Below, one piece after another: positions 7,702 to 15,905 of a stretch of 64,000 nt of DNA. The position numbers and the translations under genes are program-made. Location of the stretch: the NCBI GenBank assembly GCA_900540865.1, contig UQHH01000003.1, positions 27,082 to 91,081 of the forward strand. Reading direction: 5' to 3'. The notes under the pieces are model-generated. The model did no database searches. It saw only the letters and a list, made by a program, of their open reading frames with translations, and was not told the origin of the DNA. The stretch is from an uncultured Oscillospiraceae bacterium. GTDB lineage: Bacteria; Bacillota; Clostridia; Oscillospirales; Acutalibacteraceae. Within the stretch, counting starts at the first letter, position 1. Each line of letters opens with the position of its first letter.

Positions 7702-9864
7702 TTATTTTTTATCCCCTGTATGGATATGGGCCGGCAGAATCGGCGTGCCGACCGTTTTGCTTTCTTTGATTTTCTTGTTCTTGCGCAGCTCCTTCTTCGC
7801 AAGCTCGGAAAATTCCGTCTGGGAGTTCACCACGCGCTTGCCGCGTTTGTCGATATTCAGATACGTTGTATCAGAAAGCTGGATGCGCGCGTTTACCGTG
7901 TCTGACAGGTGCAAGTCGAGGATTGCGAGGCTGCGTTTCTTGAGCGCCTCATCCTCCACCGGAAACACAAGTTCCACACGCTTGTCGAGGTTGCGCTGCA
8001 TCCAGTCGGCGCTGCCCATGTAAACAACGGGGTCGCCCGCGTTCTCAAATTTAAAGATACGGCTGTGCTCCAAAAGCTGCCCGACGATGCTGCGCACCGT
8101 AATGTTTTCGCTGATACCCTTTAGCCCCGGAATCAAGCAGCAAATGCCGCGCACAATCAGCTTTATTTTCACGCCCGCCTGCGACGCTTTGTACAAAAGG
8201 TCTATGATAGAAGGGTCCACAAGGGAATTGACCTTGACCGTAATGCCGGACGCAAGCCCCTGTTTTGCGTTTTCCGTCTCTTTTTTTATCATATTTTCAA
8301 AGAATATGCGCATACCTGTGGGCGCGACGATAAATTTATTATACTCCGGCGGGATGGAATATCCTGTCAAAACATTGAACAAAGAGGAAGCGTCCGTGCC
8401 GTATTCCTCCTTGCAGGTGAACATGCCGATGTCCGTATAAAATTTTGCCGTGATGTCGTTGTAGTTGCCCGTGCCCATATGCAGGTACCGGCGGATGGCG
8501 TCGTGCTCGCGGCGCACGACCAGGCAGATTTTACAGTGCGTTTTAAGCCCCGTCAGCCCGTAAATAACATGGCAGCCTGCTTTTTCGAGCTTTTTTGCCC
8601 AGTGGATGTTGTTTTCCTCGTCAAAGCGCGCCTTGAGCTCCACGAGCACCGTTACCTGCTTGCCGTTTTCCGCCGCTTTGATAAGCGCCGCGATAATCGG
8701 CGAATTGCCGCTTACGCGGTATAAGGTCTGCTTGATTGCCAGCACGTTTTCATCCTCAGCCGCGGTTTTTACAAAGCGAAGCACCGCGTCAAAGCTTTCG
8801 TACGGGTGGTGTACCAGCCTGTCCCTTTCCCGGATGGCGTCGAATATATTGTCGTAGCCGTAGAAATCAGCGGGCGGGCTTACCGGCACAATCGGCTCAA
8901 AAAACAGGTCCGGCGTGCCGCAGGCCGACGCAAATTTAGAAAGGAACGTCAAATCGAGCGGACCGGGCTGCTCGTATATTTCCTGCTCTCCTACGTCGAG
9001 CATATCGACTAAAAAGCATTTGAGCTCCTCGTCGCATTTTTTATATAGCTCCAGCCGCACGGGCTTGCCACGCTTGCGTTTTTTAATCGATTTCTGGATT
9101 TCCTCCATCAGGTCGTCCGTTTCCTCGTCGATGTCGAGGTCGGAGTCCCTCGTTATGCGGAACGTGCAGAACGCCTCGATATTATAAAGCTCAAACAGCT
9201 CCGGCAGCTTATCCATAATAATGCTTTCAAGCAGGATAAACGCCCTGCCCTCATTTGCGGGAAGCTCCAGAAAACGCGGCAGGATAGACGGCACCTGAAG
9301 CACCGCGAACACAGACTCCCCTTCCTCGTCGGTCAGGCGCACGGCGATATTAAGGCTGCGGTTTGCAAGCAGCGGGAACGGCCTGCTCGTGTCTACCGCC
9401 ATCGGCGTCAGCACCGGGAAAACGAGCCGTTCAAAGTAGTCGCCGATGAATTTTTTCTGCTTGTCGCTCAAGGCGCTTACCGTCAGAATTTGAAGCCCGT
9501 GCTTTTTAAGCGCCGGCAGTATGGAGCGGTTGAGGCAGTTATACTGCTTCTTTGAAAAGTCGTGTATTTTAGCGGACAGCCTGTCCATCTGCTCTAAGGG
9601 CGTAAGTCCCGCCGGGTCGGGGTACGTATAGCCCTGGTGGATTTGCTCCATAATACCCGCGACGCGCACCATAAAAAATTCGTCCAGGTTTGATGCGGTG
9701 ATAGACAAAAACTTTAAGCGCTCCATCACGGGGTTTTCCTTTTCCGTCGCCTCTTCCAGCACACGGAGGTTAAAGTCCATCCAGCTTAGCTCCCGGTTGT
9801 TGTACGGCATGGTATACCGTTCCTTTACAGGCGGTTTTTGCTGTTCTTTTTCTTTTTTTGCCAC
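7702..9864 (-). CDS. ppk1: Polyphosphate kinase 1
   Basis: Reversibly moves the gamma-phosphate of ATP onto inorganic polyphosphate. 720 residues, full length. The N-terminal domain begins with YNNRELSWMDFNLRVLEEA. The core contains DSDLDIDEE, the PYESFD and IKQTLYRVSG blocks, LVELKARFDEENNI, and the catalytic-histidine block RYLHMGTGNYND. A highly charged tail (KKELRKNKKIKESK) is unusual but plausible. It lies 14 nt upstream of pfkA, so polyphosphate and glycolytic phosphate metabolism are likely transcribed together. Confidence 0.96.
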   Translation of the reverse strand: MAKKEKEQQKPPVKERYTMPYNNRELSWMDFNLRVLEEATEKENPVMERLKFLSITASNLDEFFMVRVAGIMEQIHQGYTYPDPAGLTPLEQMDRLSAKIHDFSKKQYNCLNRSILPALKKHGLQILTVSALSDKQKKFIGDYFERLVFPVLTPMAVDTSRPFPLLANRSLNIAVRLTDEEGESVFAVLQVPSILPRFLELPANEGRAFILLESIIMDKLPELFELYNIEAFCTFRITRDSDLDIDEETDDLMEEIQKSIKKRKRGKPVRLELYKKCDEELKCFLVDMLDVGEQEIYEQPGPLDLTFLSKFASACGTPDLFFEPIVPVSPPADFYGYDNIFDAIRERDRLVHHPYESFDAVLRFVKTAAEDENVLAIKQTLYRVSGNSPIIAALIKAAENGKQVTVLVELKARFDEENNIHWAKKLEKAGCHVIYGLTGLKTHCKICLVVRREHDAIRRYLHMGTGNYNDITAKFYTDIGMFTCKEEYGTDASSLFNVLTGYSIPPEYNKFIVAPTGMRIFFENMIKKETENAKQGLASGITVKVNSLVDPSIIDLLYKASQAGVKIKLIVRGICCLIPGLKGISENITVRSIVGQLLEHSRIFKFENAGDPVVYMGSADWMQRNLDKRVELVFPVEDEALKKRSLAILDLHLSDTVNARIQLSDTTYLNIDKRGKRVVNSQTEFSELAKKELRKNKKIKESKTVGTPILPAHIHTGDKK

Positions 9865-9895
9865 TGTTTCTTCTTACCTTCCTTCGTTTACAGGA

Positions 9896-9960
9896 ATAAA
9901 AAGGCGGGTCCTGCCGGCCGGCACAAGTAAAACGCGCGGGCCGGAGCAGACTCCCGCCCC
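9896..9960 (-). terminator. Terminator of the dap operon
   Basis: A long nested hairpin. The outer arms GGCGGG (9903-9908) and CCCGCC (9953-9958) enclose further GC-rich pairing, and the minus strand then reads TTTTTATT. It ends the asd-dapA-dapB-ACT unit before ppk1. Confidence 0.75.
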
Positions 9961-9976
9961 AACGATTCTATTGAGT

Positions 9977-10432
9977 TTATAATGCCTTTACGCACTGCTC
10001 GACCGCATGAAGCGTTTTTTCAAAGTCCGCGTTCGTTACGAGAAGTGAAATCTGTACCTCAGACGTCGAGATGATACGAATATCCGGGTTAACCGCCGAA
10101 ACCGCCCGGAACAGCTTCGCCGCAACGCCCGGCTTCTGCGCCATGCCCTCGTCTAGCACAGATATGATATAGTTGCCGCCGCTTACAATCGCCTTGGCTT
10201 TACCGCCCTCCAGGCTTTTTGTATATTCGAGCAGCCTGATGAGCGACTCGTCCTTGATGGTAAAGGAAAGGCTCGTCTGCGCGCCCTGGACGGGCGACAG
10301 CGAAATAATATCGACGTCGATGTCCATTGAAGCGATTTTTTCAAAAATCTCCGCAATGACAGCCATTTCCGCCGGGATATTGTGTAAGGAAACCAGCGTG
10401 ATTTCCTCTTCCACTGTAATCTGCGGGGTCAT
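9977..10432 (-). CDS. Stand-alone tandem ACT-domain protein (aspartokinase-like)
   Basis: 151 residues made of two ACT domains like the regulatory end of aspartate kinase. The first (about 9-75) has VSLHNIPAEMAVIAEIFEKI and VDIISLSPVQ; the second (about 85-150) has ISVLDEGMAQKPGVAAKLF and IRIISTSEVQISLLV. No kinase domain is present. It is the last gene of the lysine/DAP operon, 22 nt after dapB. It may sense an amino acid or act as a regulatory subunit; that is inference. Confidence 0.85.
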   Translation of the reverse strand: MTPQITVEEEITLVSLHNIPAEMAVIAEIFEKIASMDIDVDIISLSPVQGAQTSLSFTIKDESLIRLLEYTKSLEGGKAKAIVSGGNYIISVLDEGMAQKPGVAAKLFRAVSAVNPDIRIISTSEVQISLLVTNADFEKTLHAVEQCVKAL

Positions 10433-10454
10433 AAAAGGTCAGCCCTTTCCGAAT

Positions 10455-11213
10455 TTATTTCGACGCGAGCAGGTCCGACATATTGTAAAGTCCTGCTTTC
10501 CTGCCGTTTAAGAACACCGCCGCGTTGATGGAGCCGACGGCGAACACCTCTTTGGAATGCGCCTCATGCTTGATGGACAGCACCTCGTCGTGGCCGGCAA
10601 AAATGACCTCGTGCTCGCCGACGATTGTGCCGCCGCGCACGGAGTGGATGCCGATTTCGTTTTTCTCACGCTTTTTGCGGTAGGCGTGCCTGTCGTAAAC
10701 GTACTGCGGCTCTTTATCCATAATTTCTGAAATGCCGTCCGCAATCATCAATGCAGTGCCGCTTGGCGCGTCGATTTTCTGGTTATGGTGCTTTTCCACA
10801 ATCTCAATATCGAACGCGCTGCCGAAAACAGACGCCGCTTTTTTAGATAGCTCGATAATCAGGTTGATACCGAGCGACATATTGCCGGAATGGAATACGG
10901 CAATCTCCTTCGCCGCTTCCTTAATTTGCTGTACCTGCGCTGTGGAATAGCCGGTCGTACAGATGACGGCGGGGAGCTTTTTCTCCCGCGCGTAGGAAAG
11001 CAGCCCGTCGAGCACGACGGGATTGGAAAAATCTATAATGACGTCCGCTTCCGTATCAATTTTCTCAAAATCGTTGAATACGGGAAAGTCATAACCGCAG
11101 TCCGTAAAAATATCCACGCCCGCGCTGATGACCGCGTCATCCCTGTCGGCTACGGCCTTGACGATTGCCTGCCCCATCTTGCCGTTGCAGCCGCTTAAAA
11201 TAATCCTTGTCAT
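10455..11213 (-). CDS. dapB: 4-hydroxy-tetrahydrodipicolinate reductase
   Basis: Second dedicated step of lysine/diaminopimelate synthesis: NAD(P)H-dependent reduction of the DapA product, cytosolic. 252 residues. N-terminal dinucleotide-binding loop SGCNGKMGQAI at 6-16, then VIDFSNP. The catalytic region has EKHHNQKIDAPSGTA (His pair, Lys and the PSGTA loop) near 141-155, and SVRGGTIVGEHEV is present. It lies 22 nt after dapA in the same operon. Confidence 0.96.
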   Translation of the reverse strand: MTRIILSGCNGKMGQAIVKAVADRDDAVISAGVDIFTDCGYDFPVFNDFEKIDTEADVIIDFSNPVVLDGLLSYAREKKLPAVICTTGYSTAQVQQIKEAAKEIAVFHSGNMSLGINLIIELSKKAASVFGSAFDIEIVEKHHNQKIDAPSGTALMIADGISEIMDKEPQYVYDRHAYRKKREKNEIGIHSVRGGTIVGEHEVIFAGHDEVLSIKHEAHSKEVFAVGSINAAVFLNGRKAGLYNMSDLLASK

Positions 11214-11235
11214 TTATCATTCCTCCGAAGCCACG

Positions 11236-12123
11236 TTAAATCAGCCCGTATTTCTCCATGCAGGCTTTGAGCTTCTCAAAGTTTGCGTCGTTCATTTCAA
11301 CGAGCGGCATCCTGCATTCGCCGCAGTCGAAGCCGATGAGGTTCATCGCGGCTTTAATCGGGATTGGGTTGACGTCGCAGAACATGACGTTCATCAATTC
11401 CAGATATTTGATATGCAGCTTTGCCGCCTCTTTGCACTTGCCGTCAAGCATAAGCTTTGTAATGGTGTGCATTTCCTTCGGCATGAGGTTTGCAAGGACC
11501 GAAATAACGCCGATGCCGCCTAAGGACATGATTGGAACCGTCTGGTCGTCCGCGCCGGAGTAAACGCCGAAATCTTCTCCGCACAACGCAAAAATTTTCG
11601 CAATGGCGGAAATGTTTTCGCTTGCCTCCTTGGTCGCCACGATGTTTTCATGCTTGGAAAGCGGTACATATGTTTCCGGCTTGATGCAGCAGCCCGTCCT
11701 GCTTGGTACATTATATAGGATAATTGGGATGTTCACGCTGTCCGCAATCATATTGAAGTGGCGCACAAGCCCCTGCTGAGAGGTTTTGTTGTAGTAAGGC
11801 GTAACCGATAAAATCGCGTCCGCGCCGAGGCGCTGCGCCTCCTTGGAAAGCTCGATTGCGTATTTTGTATCGTTGCTGCCGGTTCCCGCGACGACCGGGA
11901 CGCGCTTGTTTACGCGCTCAACCGTATAGGAAATGACGTCGCAGTGCTCCTTGTCGCTGAGTACAGCCGATTCCCCCGTCGTCCCGCAGGAGATGATGGA
12001 ATCCGTACCGTTTTCAATTTGAAAGTCTATGAGCCTTCCCAGCTCGTCAAAGTTAACTGAGCCGTCAGCCTTCATCGGCGTTACAATCGCAACGCCCGAA
12101 CCTGTAAAAACAGGATTTCTCAT
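11236..12123 (-). CDS. dapA: 4-hydroxy-tetrahydrodipicolinate synthase
   Basis: Class I aldolase-type enzyme condensing pyruvate with aspartate semialdehyde. GTTGESAVL is the substrate loop, YYNKTSQQGL carries the tyrosine that shuttles protons, YNVPSRTGC follows, and the Schiff-base lysine is in IVATKEASEN. The frame could open at TTG 12138, but ATG 12123 (MRNPVFTGSG) has GGGGG about 8 nt upstream and is chosen, giving 295 residues. Upstream is asd, 47 nt away. Confidence 0.96.
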   Translation of the reverse strand: MRNPVFTGSGVAIVTPMKADGSVNFDELGRLIDFQIENGTDSIISCGTTGESAVLSDKEHCDVISYTVERVNKRVPVVAGTGSNDTKYAIELSKEAQRLGADAILSVTPYYNKTSQQGLVRHFNMIADSVNIPIILYNVPSRTGCCIKPETYVPLSKHENIVATKEASENISAIAKIFALCGEDFGVYSGADDQTVPIMSLGGIGVISVLANLMPKEMHTITKLMLDGKCKEAAKLHIKYLELMNVMFCDVNPIPIKAAMNLIGFDCGECRMPLVEMNDANFEKLKACMEKYGLI

Positions 12124-12170
12124 TTCTGCAACCCCCAATTGCTTTGTATAAATTATGTTATGTTTATTTA

Positions 12171-13247
12171 TCAGTCCAGATAGCCTTCCGCGCAGAGAAG
12201 CTCCGCCATCAAAACAGCGCCGCCCGCCGCGCCGCGCAGCGTGTTGTGGGACATGCAGACGAATTTAATCGTATACTGCGTATCCTCGCGCAAACGCCCG
12301 ATAGAAACGGCCATGCCGTTTTCCAGGTTGCGCTCCGATTTAATCTGCGGCCTGTCGTTCTCTCTGAAGTAATGCAGGAATTGCTTCGGCGCGCTTGGCA
12401 GGTTTAATTCCTGCGCCCTGCCCTTGTAGCTTTCCCATTTTTTTATAATTTCTTCCATCGAAACCTTTTTGTCGAGCTCTGCAAAAACAGCCGCCGTATG
12501 CCCGTCGCTTACAGGCACGCGGATGCATTGCGACGTAATGGAGGGGCTGTCGGCATTTACGATTTTATCGCCCTCGACGCGGCCCCATATTTTCATCGGC
12601 TCCTGCTCGGACTTTTCTTCCTCGCCGCCGATATACGGGATAACGTTGTCTACCATCTCGGGCCACCGTTCAAACGTCTTGCCCGCGCCGGAAATTGCCT
12701 GATAGGTACAGGCAAGCACCTTTTTCACGCCCAAATCCATCAGCGGGGCGATTGCCGGGACGTAGCTCTGTAAAGAGCAGTTCGACTTGACAGCGATAAA
12801 GCCCTTTTTTGTTCCGAGGCGCTTACGCTGCGCCGGAATGACCTTCGCGTGCTCCGCGTTGATTTCCGGGATAATCATCGGAACGTCCGGCGTTGCGCGG
12901 TGCGCGCTGTTGTTTGAGATGACAGGGCACTCCGCCTTTGCGTACGCCTCTTCAAGCGCGCGGATTTCTTCCTTTTTCATGTCGACCGCACAGAATACAA
13001 AATCGACAAGGGACGCGACCTTCTCTATTTCCGCCGCGTCGATTATGACCATTTCAGCAAGCTTTTCGGGAACCGGCTGCGTCATCGCCCAGCGGCCCGC
13101 CACCGCGTCTTTATATGTTTTTCCCGCGCTGCGCCCGCTTGCCGCCAGCGCCGTAACCGTAAACCACGGATGGTTTTCAAGCAGCAGGGAAAACCGCTGC
13201 CCTACCATACCCGTCGCGCCGATAATGCCTACCTTGTATTGCTTCAT
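12171..13247 (-). CDS. asd: Aspartate-semialdehyde dehydrogenase, archaeal/fungal-type
   Basis: Reduces aspartyl phosphate to aspartate semialdehyde, the branch point to lysine and threonine/methionine. 358 residues. N-terminal GIIGATGMVGQRF NADP-binding loop; catalytic cysteine in KSNCSLQSYV; YQAISGAGK follows. The sequence style (NNSAHRATPDVPMIIPEINAEH) is that of the archaeal/fungal branch, which is also found in clostridia. First gene of the dap operon, behind a consensus promoter and a long structured leader. Confidence 0.94.
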   Translation of the reverse strand: MKQYKVGIIGATGMVGQRFSLLLENHPWFTVTALAASGRSAGKTYKDAVAGRWAMTQPVPEKLAEMVIIDAAEIEKVASLVDFVFCAVDMKKEEIRALEEAYAKAECPVISNNSAHRATPDVPMIIPEINAEHAKVIPAQRKRLGTKKGFIAVKSNCSLQSYVPAIAPLMDLGVKKVLACTYQAISGAGKTFERWPEMVDNVIPYIGGEEEKSEQEPMKIWGRVEGDKIVNADSPSITSQCIRVPVSDGHTAAVFAELDKKVSMEEIIKKWESYKGRAQELNLPSAPKQFLHYFRENDRPQIKSERNLENGMAVSIGRLREDTQYTIKFVCMSHNTLRGAAGGAVLMAELLCAEGYLD

Positions 13248-13419
13248 CGTAAATCCTCCCAGAACCCACGCAAATTGAAAAACTTCTGAAAAAAGTTGTC
13301 AACCGGTGTATTATTTAATATAATAAGAAGAAGCAGCCGCTGCCGGAGCGTACCTGTCGCCCCTTTGCGGCTTCCTTCCGGGGCGGCGCGCAAACGCGCT
13401 TTGACCCCATACTTTATAC
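13248..13419 (-). promoter_or_regulatory. Structured 5' leader of the asd operon, class unknown
   Basis: About 170 nt lie between the predicted transcription start and asd. The first part (about 13328-13409) is GC-rich and folds: a perfect 5-bp GCGCG/CGCGC hairpin with a UUUG loop (13386-13399), then CGCCCC/GGGGCG (13380-13385 with 13358-13363) around a loop containing GGAAGGAAGCCGC. That loop could instead pair with GCGGCTGCTTC at the 3' side. The AT-rich remainder has a short AACTT/AAGTT hairpin followed by T. No T-box (GGTGG) or lysine-riboswitch signature was recognised. A regulatory role is inferred from position. Confidence 0.45.
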
Positions 13420-13430
13420 CATTCTAATAT
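13401..13430 (+). promoter_or_regulatory. Candidate divergent promoter of queA
   Basis: TTGACC (13401-13406), 18-nt spacer, TAATAT (13425-13430). The -10 overlaps the -10 of the asd promoter on the other strand. Weaker than the asd promoter. Confidence 0.4.
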
Positions 13431-13454
13431 ACCATTCTTAGTGTATGTTGTCAA
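13426..13454 (-). promoter_or_regulatory. Consensus sigma-A promoter of asd-dapA-dapB
   Basis: TTGACA (13449-13454) and TATATT (13426-13431) on the minus strand with a 17-nt spacer. Predicted start near 13419. Confidence 0.8.
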
Positions 13455-13494
13455 TTTTAAAAAAGTGAATCTTTTGTGAAAGGACCTTATCCGC

Positions 13495-14529
13495 ATGAAA
13501 ACAAGCGACTTTTATTACGACCTGCCCCAGCGCCTGATTGCGCAGACGCCTATCGAGCCGCGTGACAGCTCGCGCATGCTCGTGCTCGGCAGGGAAAACG
13601 GGGCAATCGAGCATTTACATTTTTATGATATTTTGGACAAGCTGCGGGAAGGCGATTGCTTGATTTTAAACGATTCACGCGTGCTTCCGGCGCGTATTTA
13701 TGGAATCAAGGACGGCACGGGCGCGCGCGTGGAATTCCTGCTTTTAAAACAGGCGCGCGGCAATATATGGGAATGCCTCGCGGGTCCCGGAAAACGCGCA
13801 AAGGCGGGCACAAGCTTTATCTTTGGAGAAGGCATTATGACGGGCAAGGTCATAGAAGTACTGGACGACGGCAACCGTTTGGTGGAATTCACATGTAAAA
13901 ACGAGGAGAATTTTTTCTCCGCGCTCGATAAAATCGGTCAGATGCCTCTGCCCCCCTATATTACGGAGGAGCTGAAGGACAAAGAGCGTTACCAGACGGT
14001 ATACAGCAGGGAGCTTGGCTCGGCAGCCGCGCCGACAGCCGGCCTGCATTTTACAAACGGCCTGCTCGAAAAAGCAAAGGCAAAGGGTGTTAAAATCGGC
14101 TTTGTCACGCTCCATGTGGGCTTAGGCACGTTCCGCCCCGTCAAGGTGGACGACGTTACAAGCCACAAGATGCATTCCGAGCATTACGAGGTGCCAAAGG
14201 AAACGGCGGAGCTAATCGCGCGGACGAAGGAAAACGGCGGGCGCGTGATTTCCGTCGGGGCGACGAGCTGCCGCACCCTGGAGGCGGTCGCGACGGAAAA
14301 CGGCGGCAAGGTCGTTCCCTGCGACGGCTGGACGGATATTTTTATTTACCCGGGCTATCAATTCAAGGTGCTCGATGGGCTGATTACGAACTTCCACCTT
14401 CCGGAAAGCACGCTGATTATGCTGGTGTCGGCCTTTGCGGGCTGTGACAGTATTATGAACGCGTACAACGAAGCCGTCAAAGAGGAATACCGGTTTTTCT
14501 CGTTCGGGGACGCAATGCTGATTTTATAA
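13495..14529 (+). CDS. queA: tRNA preQ1(34) S-adenosylmethionine ribosyltransferase-isomerase
   Basis: Queuosine pathway: transfers and isomerises the ribosyl of S-adenosylmethionine onto preQ1 in tRNA, giving epoxyqueuosine. 344 residues, normal length. [19 protein letters not shown] is a typical start, with [32 protein letters not shown] and [10 protein letters not shown] following. The ribosome site GAAAGGACC precedes ATG 13495. Head of a plus-strand run that also contains tgt, which acts earlier in the same pathway. Confidence 0.97.
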   Translation: MKTSDFYYDLPQRLIAQTPIEPRDSSRMLVLGRENGAIEHLHFYDILDKLREGDCLILNDSRVLPARIYGIKDGTGARVEFLLLKQARGNIWECLAGPGKRAKAGTSFIFGEGIMTGKVIEVLDDGNRLVEFTCKNEENFFSALDKIGQMPLPPYITEELKDKERYQTVYSRELGSAAAPTAGLHFTNGLLEKAKAKGVKIGFVTLHVGLGTFRPVKVDDVTSHKMHSEHYEVPKETAELIARTKENGGRVISVGATSCRTLEAVATENGGKVVPCDGWTDIFIYPGYQFKVLDGLITNFHLPESTLIMLVSAFAGCDSIMNAYNEAVKEEYRFFSFGDAMLIL

Positions 14530-14565
14530 AATCATTTGCCGTTTATAACGAATAGAGGTGCTATA

Positions 14566-15558
14566 ATGAAAGAATACCGCTGGGCGGTGCTTGGCTGCGG
14601 AGCCATCGCAAACGAGCTTGCAAGAGCTTTTCAGACACAGGGCCGCACGCTGTACGCAGCCAGCAACCGGACGCAGGAAAAAGCCGAGGCGTTTGCGGCA
14701 CAATATGGAATTCAAAGAGTGTACGGCGATTTTTATGAGATGCTTGCTGACGAGAACATCGACATTATTTATATTTCGACCCCACATAATACGCATTTTC
14801 ACTTCCTGTTGGAGGCGCTTAAAAACGGCAAGCATGTACTGTGCGAAAAATCGATTACGCTAAACGCAGGCGAGCTGAAACAGGCGGTAAACGCGGCGGA
14901 AGAAAACGGTTTGGTTCTGGCGGAAGCAATGACCATTTACCACATGCCGCTCTGCAAAAAGCTTCATACGTTTATTAAAACTGGTGTGCTCGGCCCGCTG
15001 CGTATGATTCAGGTGAATTTCGGGAGCTACAAGGAATACGACATGGCTAACCGCTTTTACAGCCGTGATTTAGCGGGAGGCGCCCTGCTCGACATCGGCG
15101 TGTACGCGCTGTCTTTTATCCGGTATTTTATGACGGAGGCGCCCAACCAGATTGTCTCCCAGGTAAAATTCGCACCGACCGGCGTGGACGAGCAGGCGGG
15201 AATTCTTTTAATGAACGAACAGCAGGAGATGGCAGCCGTAACACTATCCCTTCACGCAAAGCAACCCAAACGCGCCATGCTCGCGTTCGATAAGGGTTAT
15301 ATCGAGGTGTACGATTACCCAAGAGCGCAAAAGGCCGTTATCACCTATACGCGGGACGGACGGCAGGAGGTAATCGAGGCCGGCAGCACGCAGGACGCCC
15401 TGCTTTATGAAGTGCTCGATATGGAGCGCGCCGTCTCAGGGGAAGCCGATGAAATGCTTCTCCCCTATACCATTGACGTCATGCGCATGATGACTGAAAT
15501 ACGTAATTCCTGGCACATGAAGTACCCGGAGGAGGAAAGGGAGTTGACTTTAAAATGA
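14566..15558 (+). CDS. Gfo/Idh/MocA family oxidoreductase
   Basis: NAD(P)-dependent dehydrogenase of unknown substrate, usually a sugar, inositol or biliverdin-like compound. Rossmann loop VLGCGAIANELARAF at the N-terminus, ISTPHNTHF, and the family block LCEKSITLNAGEL whose EK lysine is catalytic. The frame opens at TTG 14536, but ATG 14566 follows GAGGTG by 6 nt and is chosen, leaving 330 residues. It overlaps the cupin gene by 4 nt. Its place between queA and tgt is not the usual arrangement. Confidence 0.9.
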   Translation: MKEYRWAVLGCGAIANELARAFQTQGRTLYAASNRTQEKAEAFAAQYGIQRVYGDFYEMLADENIDIIYISTPHNTHFHFLLEALKNGKHVLCEKSITLNAGELKQAVNAAEENGLVLAEAMTIYHMPLCKKLHTFIKTGVLGPLRMIQVNFGSYKEYDMANRFYSRDLAGGALLDIGVYALSFIRYFMTEAPNQIVSQVKFAPTGVDEQAGILLMNEQQEMAAVTLSLHAKQPKRAMLAFDKGYIEVYDYPRAQKAVITYTRDGRQEVIEAGSTQDALLYEVLDMERAVSGEADEMLLPYTIDVMRMMTEIRNSWHMKYPEEERELTLK

Positions 15559-15884
15559 AGCTTGATTTTAATAGCATGGAAGAAACCCGCATCCAGAATT
15601 TCCGCGGCGGCGAAAAGGAAACCATAGCGAAAATGTTTACAGACGAGCACAACCGCATTATGCTCGGTCGCCTTGTACCCGGCGCTTCCATCGGGATGCA
15701 CACGCACGATATGGGCAGCGAAATCGTCTATATCTTAAGCGGGAACGGCAAGGCGGTTTATGACTGCGGACAAGAAACGCTCACGGCGGGCGACTGCCAC
15801 TATTGCCCTAAGGGGCACAGCCACAGCCTGATAAACGACGGCAGTGAAGACCTCGTTTTCTTTGCGGTCATACCGCAGCAGTAA
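15555..15884 (+). CDS. Cupin-domain protein
   Basis: 109-residue single cupin barrel. Metal-ligand motifs are visible: GMHTHDMGSEIVYIL (His, His, Glu) near 47-61 and CPKGHSHSLIN near 88-98. Start ATG overlaps the stop of the oxidoreductase gene (ATGA), so the pair is translationally coupled and probably works on the same small molecule. Substrate unknown. Confidence 0.85.
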   Translation: MKLDFNSMEETRIQNFRGGEKETIAKMFTDEHNRIMLGRLVPGASIGMHTHDMGSEIVYILSGNGKAVYDCGQETLTAGDCHYCPKGHSHSLINDGSEDLVFFAVIPQQ

Positions 15885-15905
15885 TAAAAAATAAGGAAGT
15901 AACGT

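Noticed and set aside
13328..13409. Possible signal recognition particle RNA: the asd leader contains CCGGAAGGAAGCCGC, like SRP helix 8 (CCGGAAGGAAGCAGC).
   Set aside because: The opposing 5' strand lacks the conserved UCAGG side of the symmetric loop, and the element lies in the transcribed leader of asd.
13248..13419. Lysine riboswitch or T-box before asd.
   Set aside because: None of the characteristic L-box blocks nor the T-box sequence or terminator was found.
13311..13496. A 61-codon minus-strand frame over the asd leader as a leader peptide gene.
   Set aside because: No ribosome site, low-complexity Arg/Ala content, begins upstream of the predicted transcript start, and is best explained by the GC-rich RNA structure.
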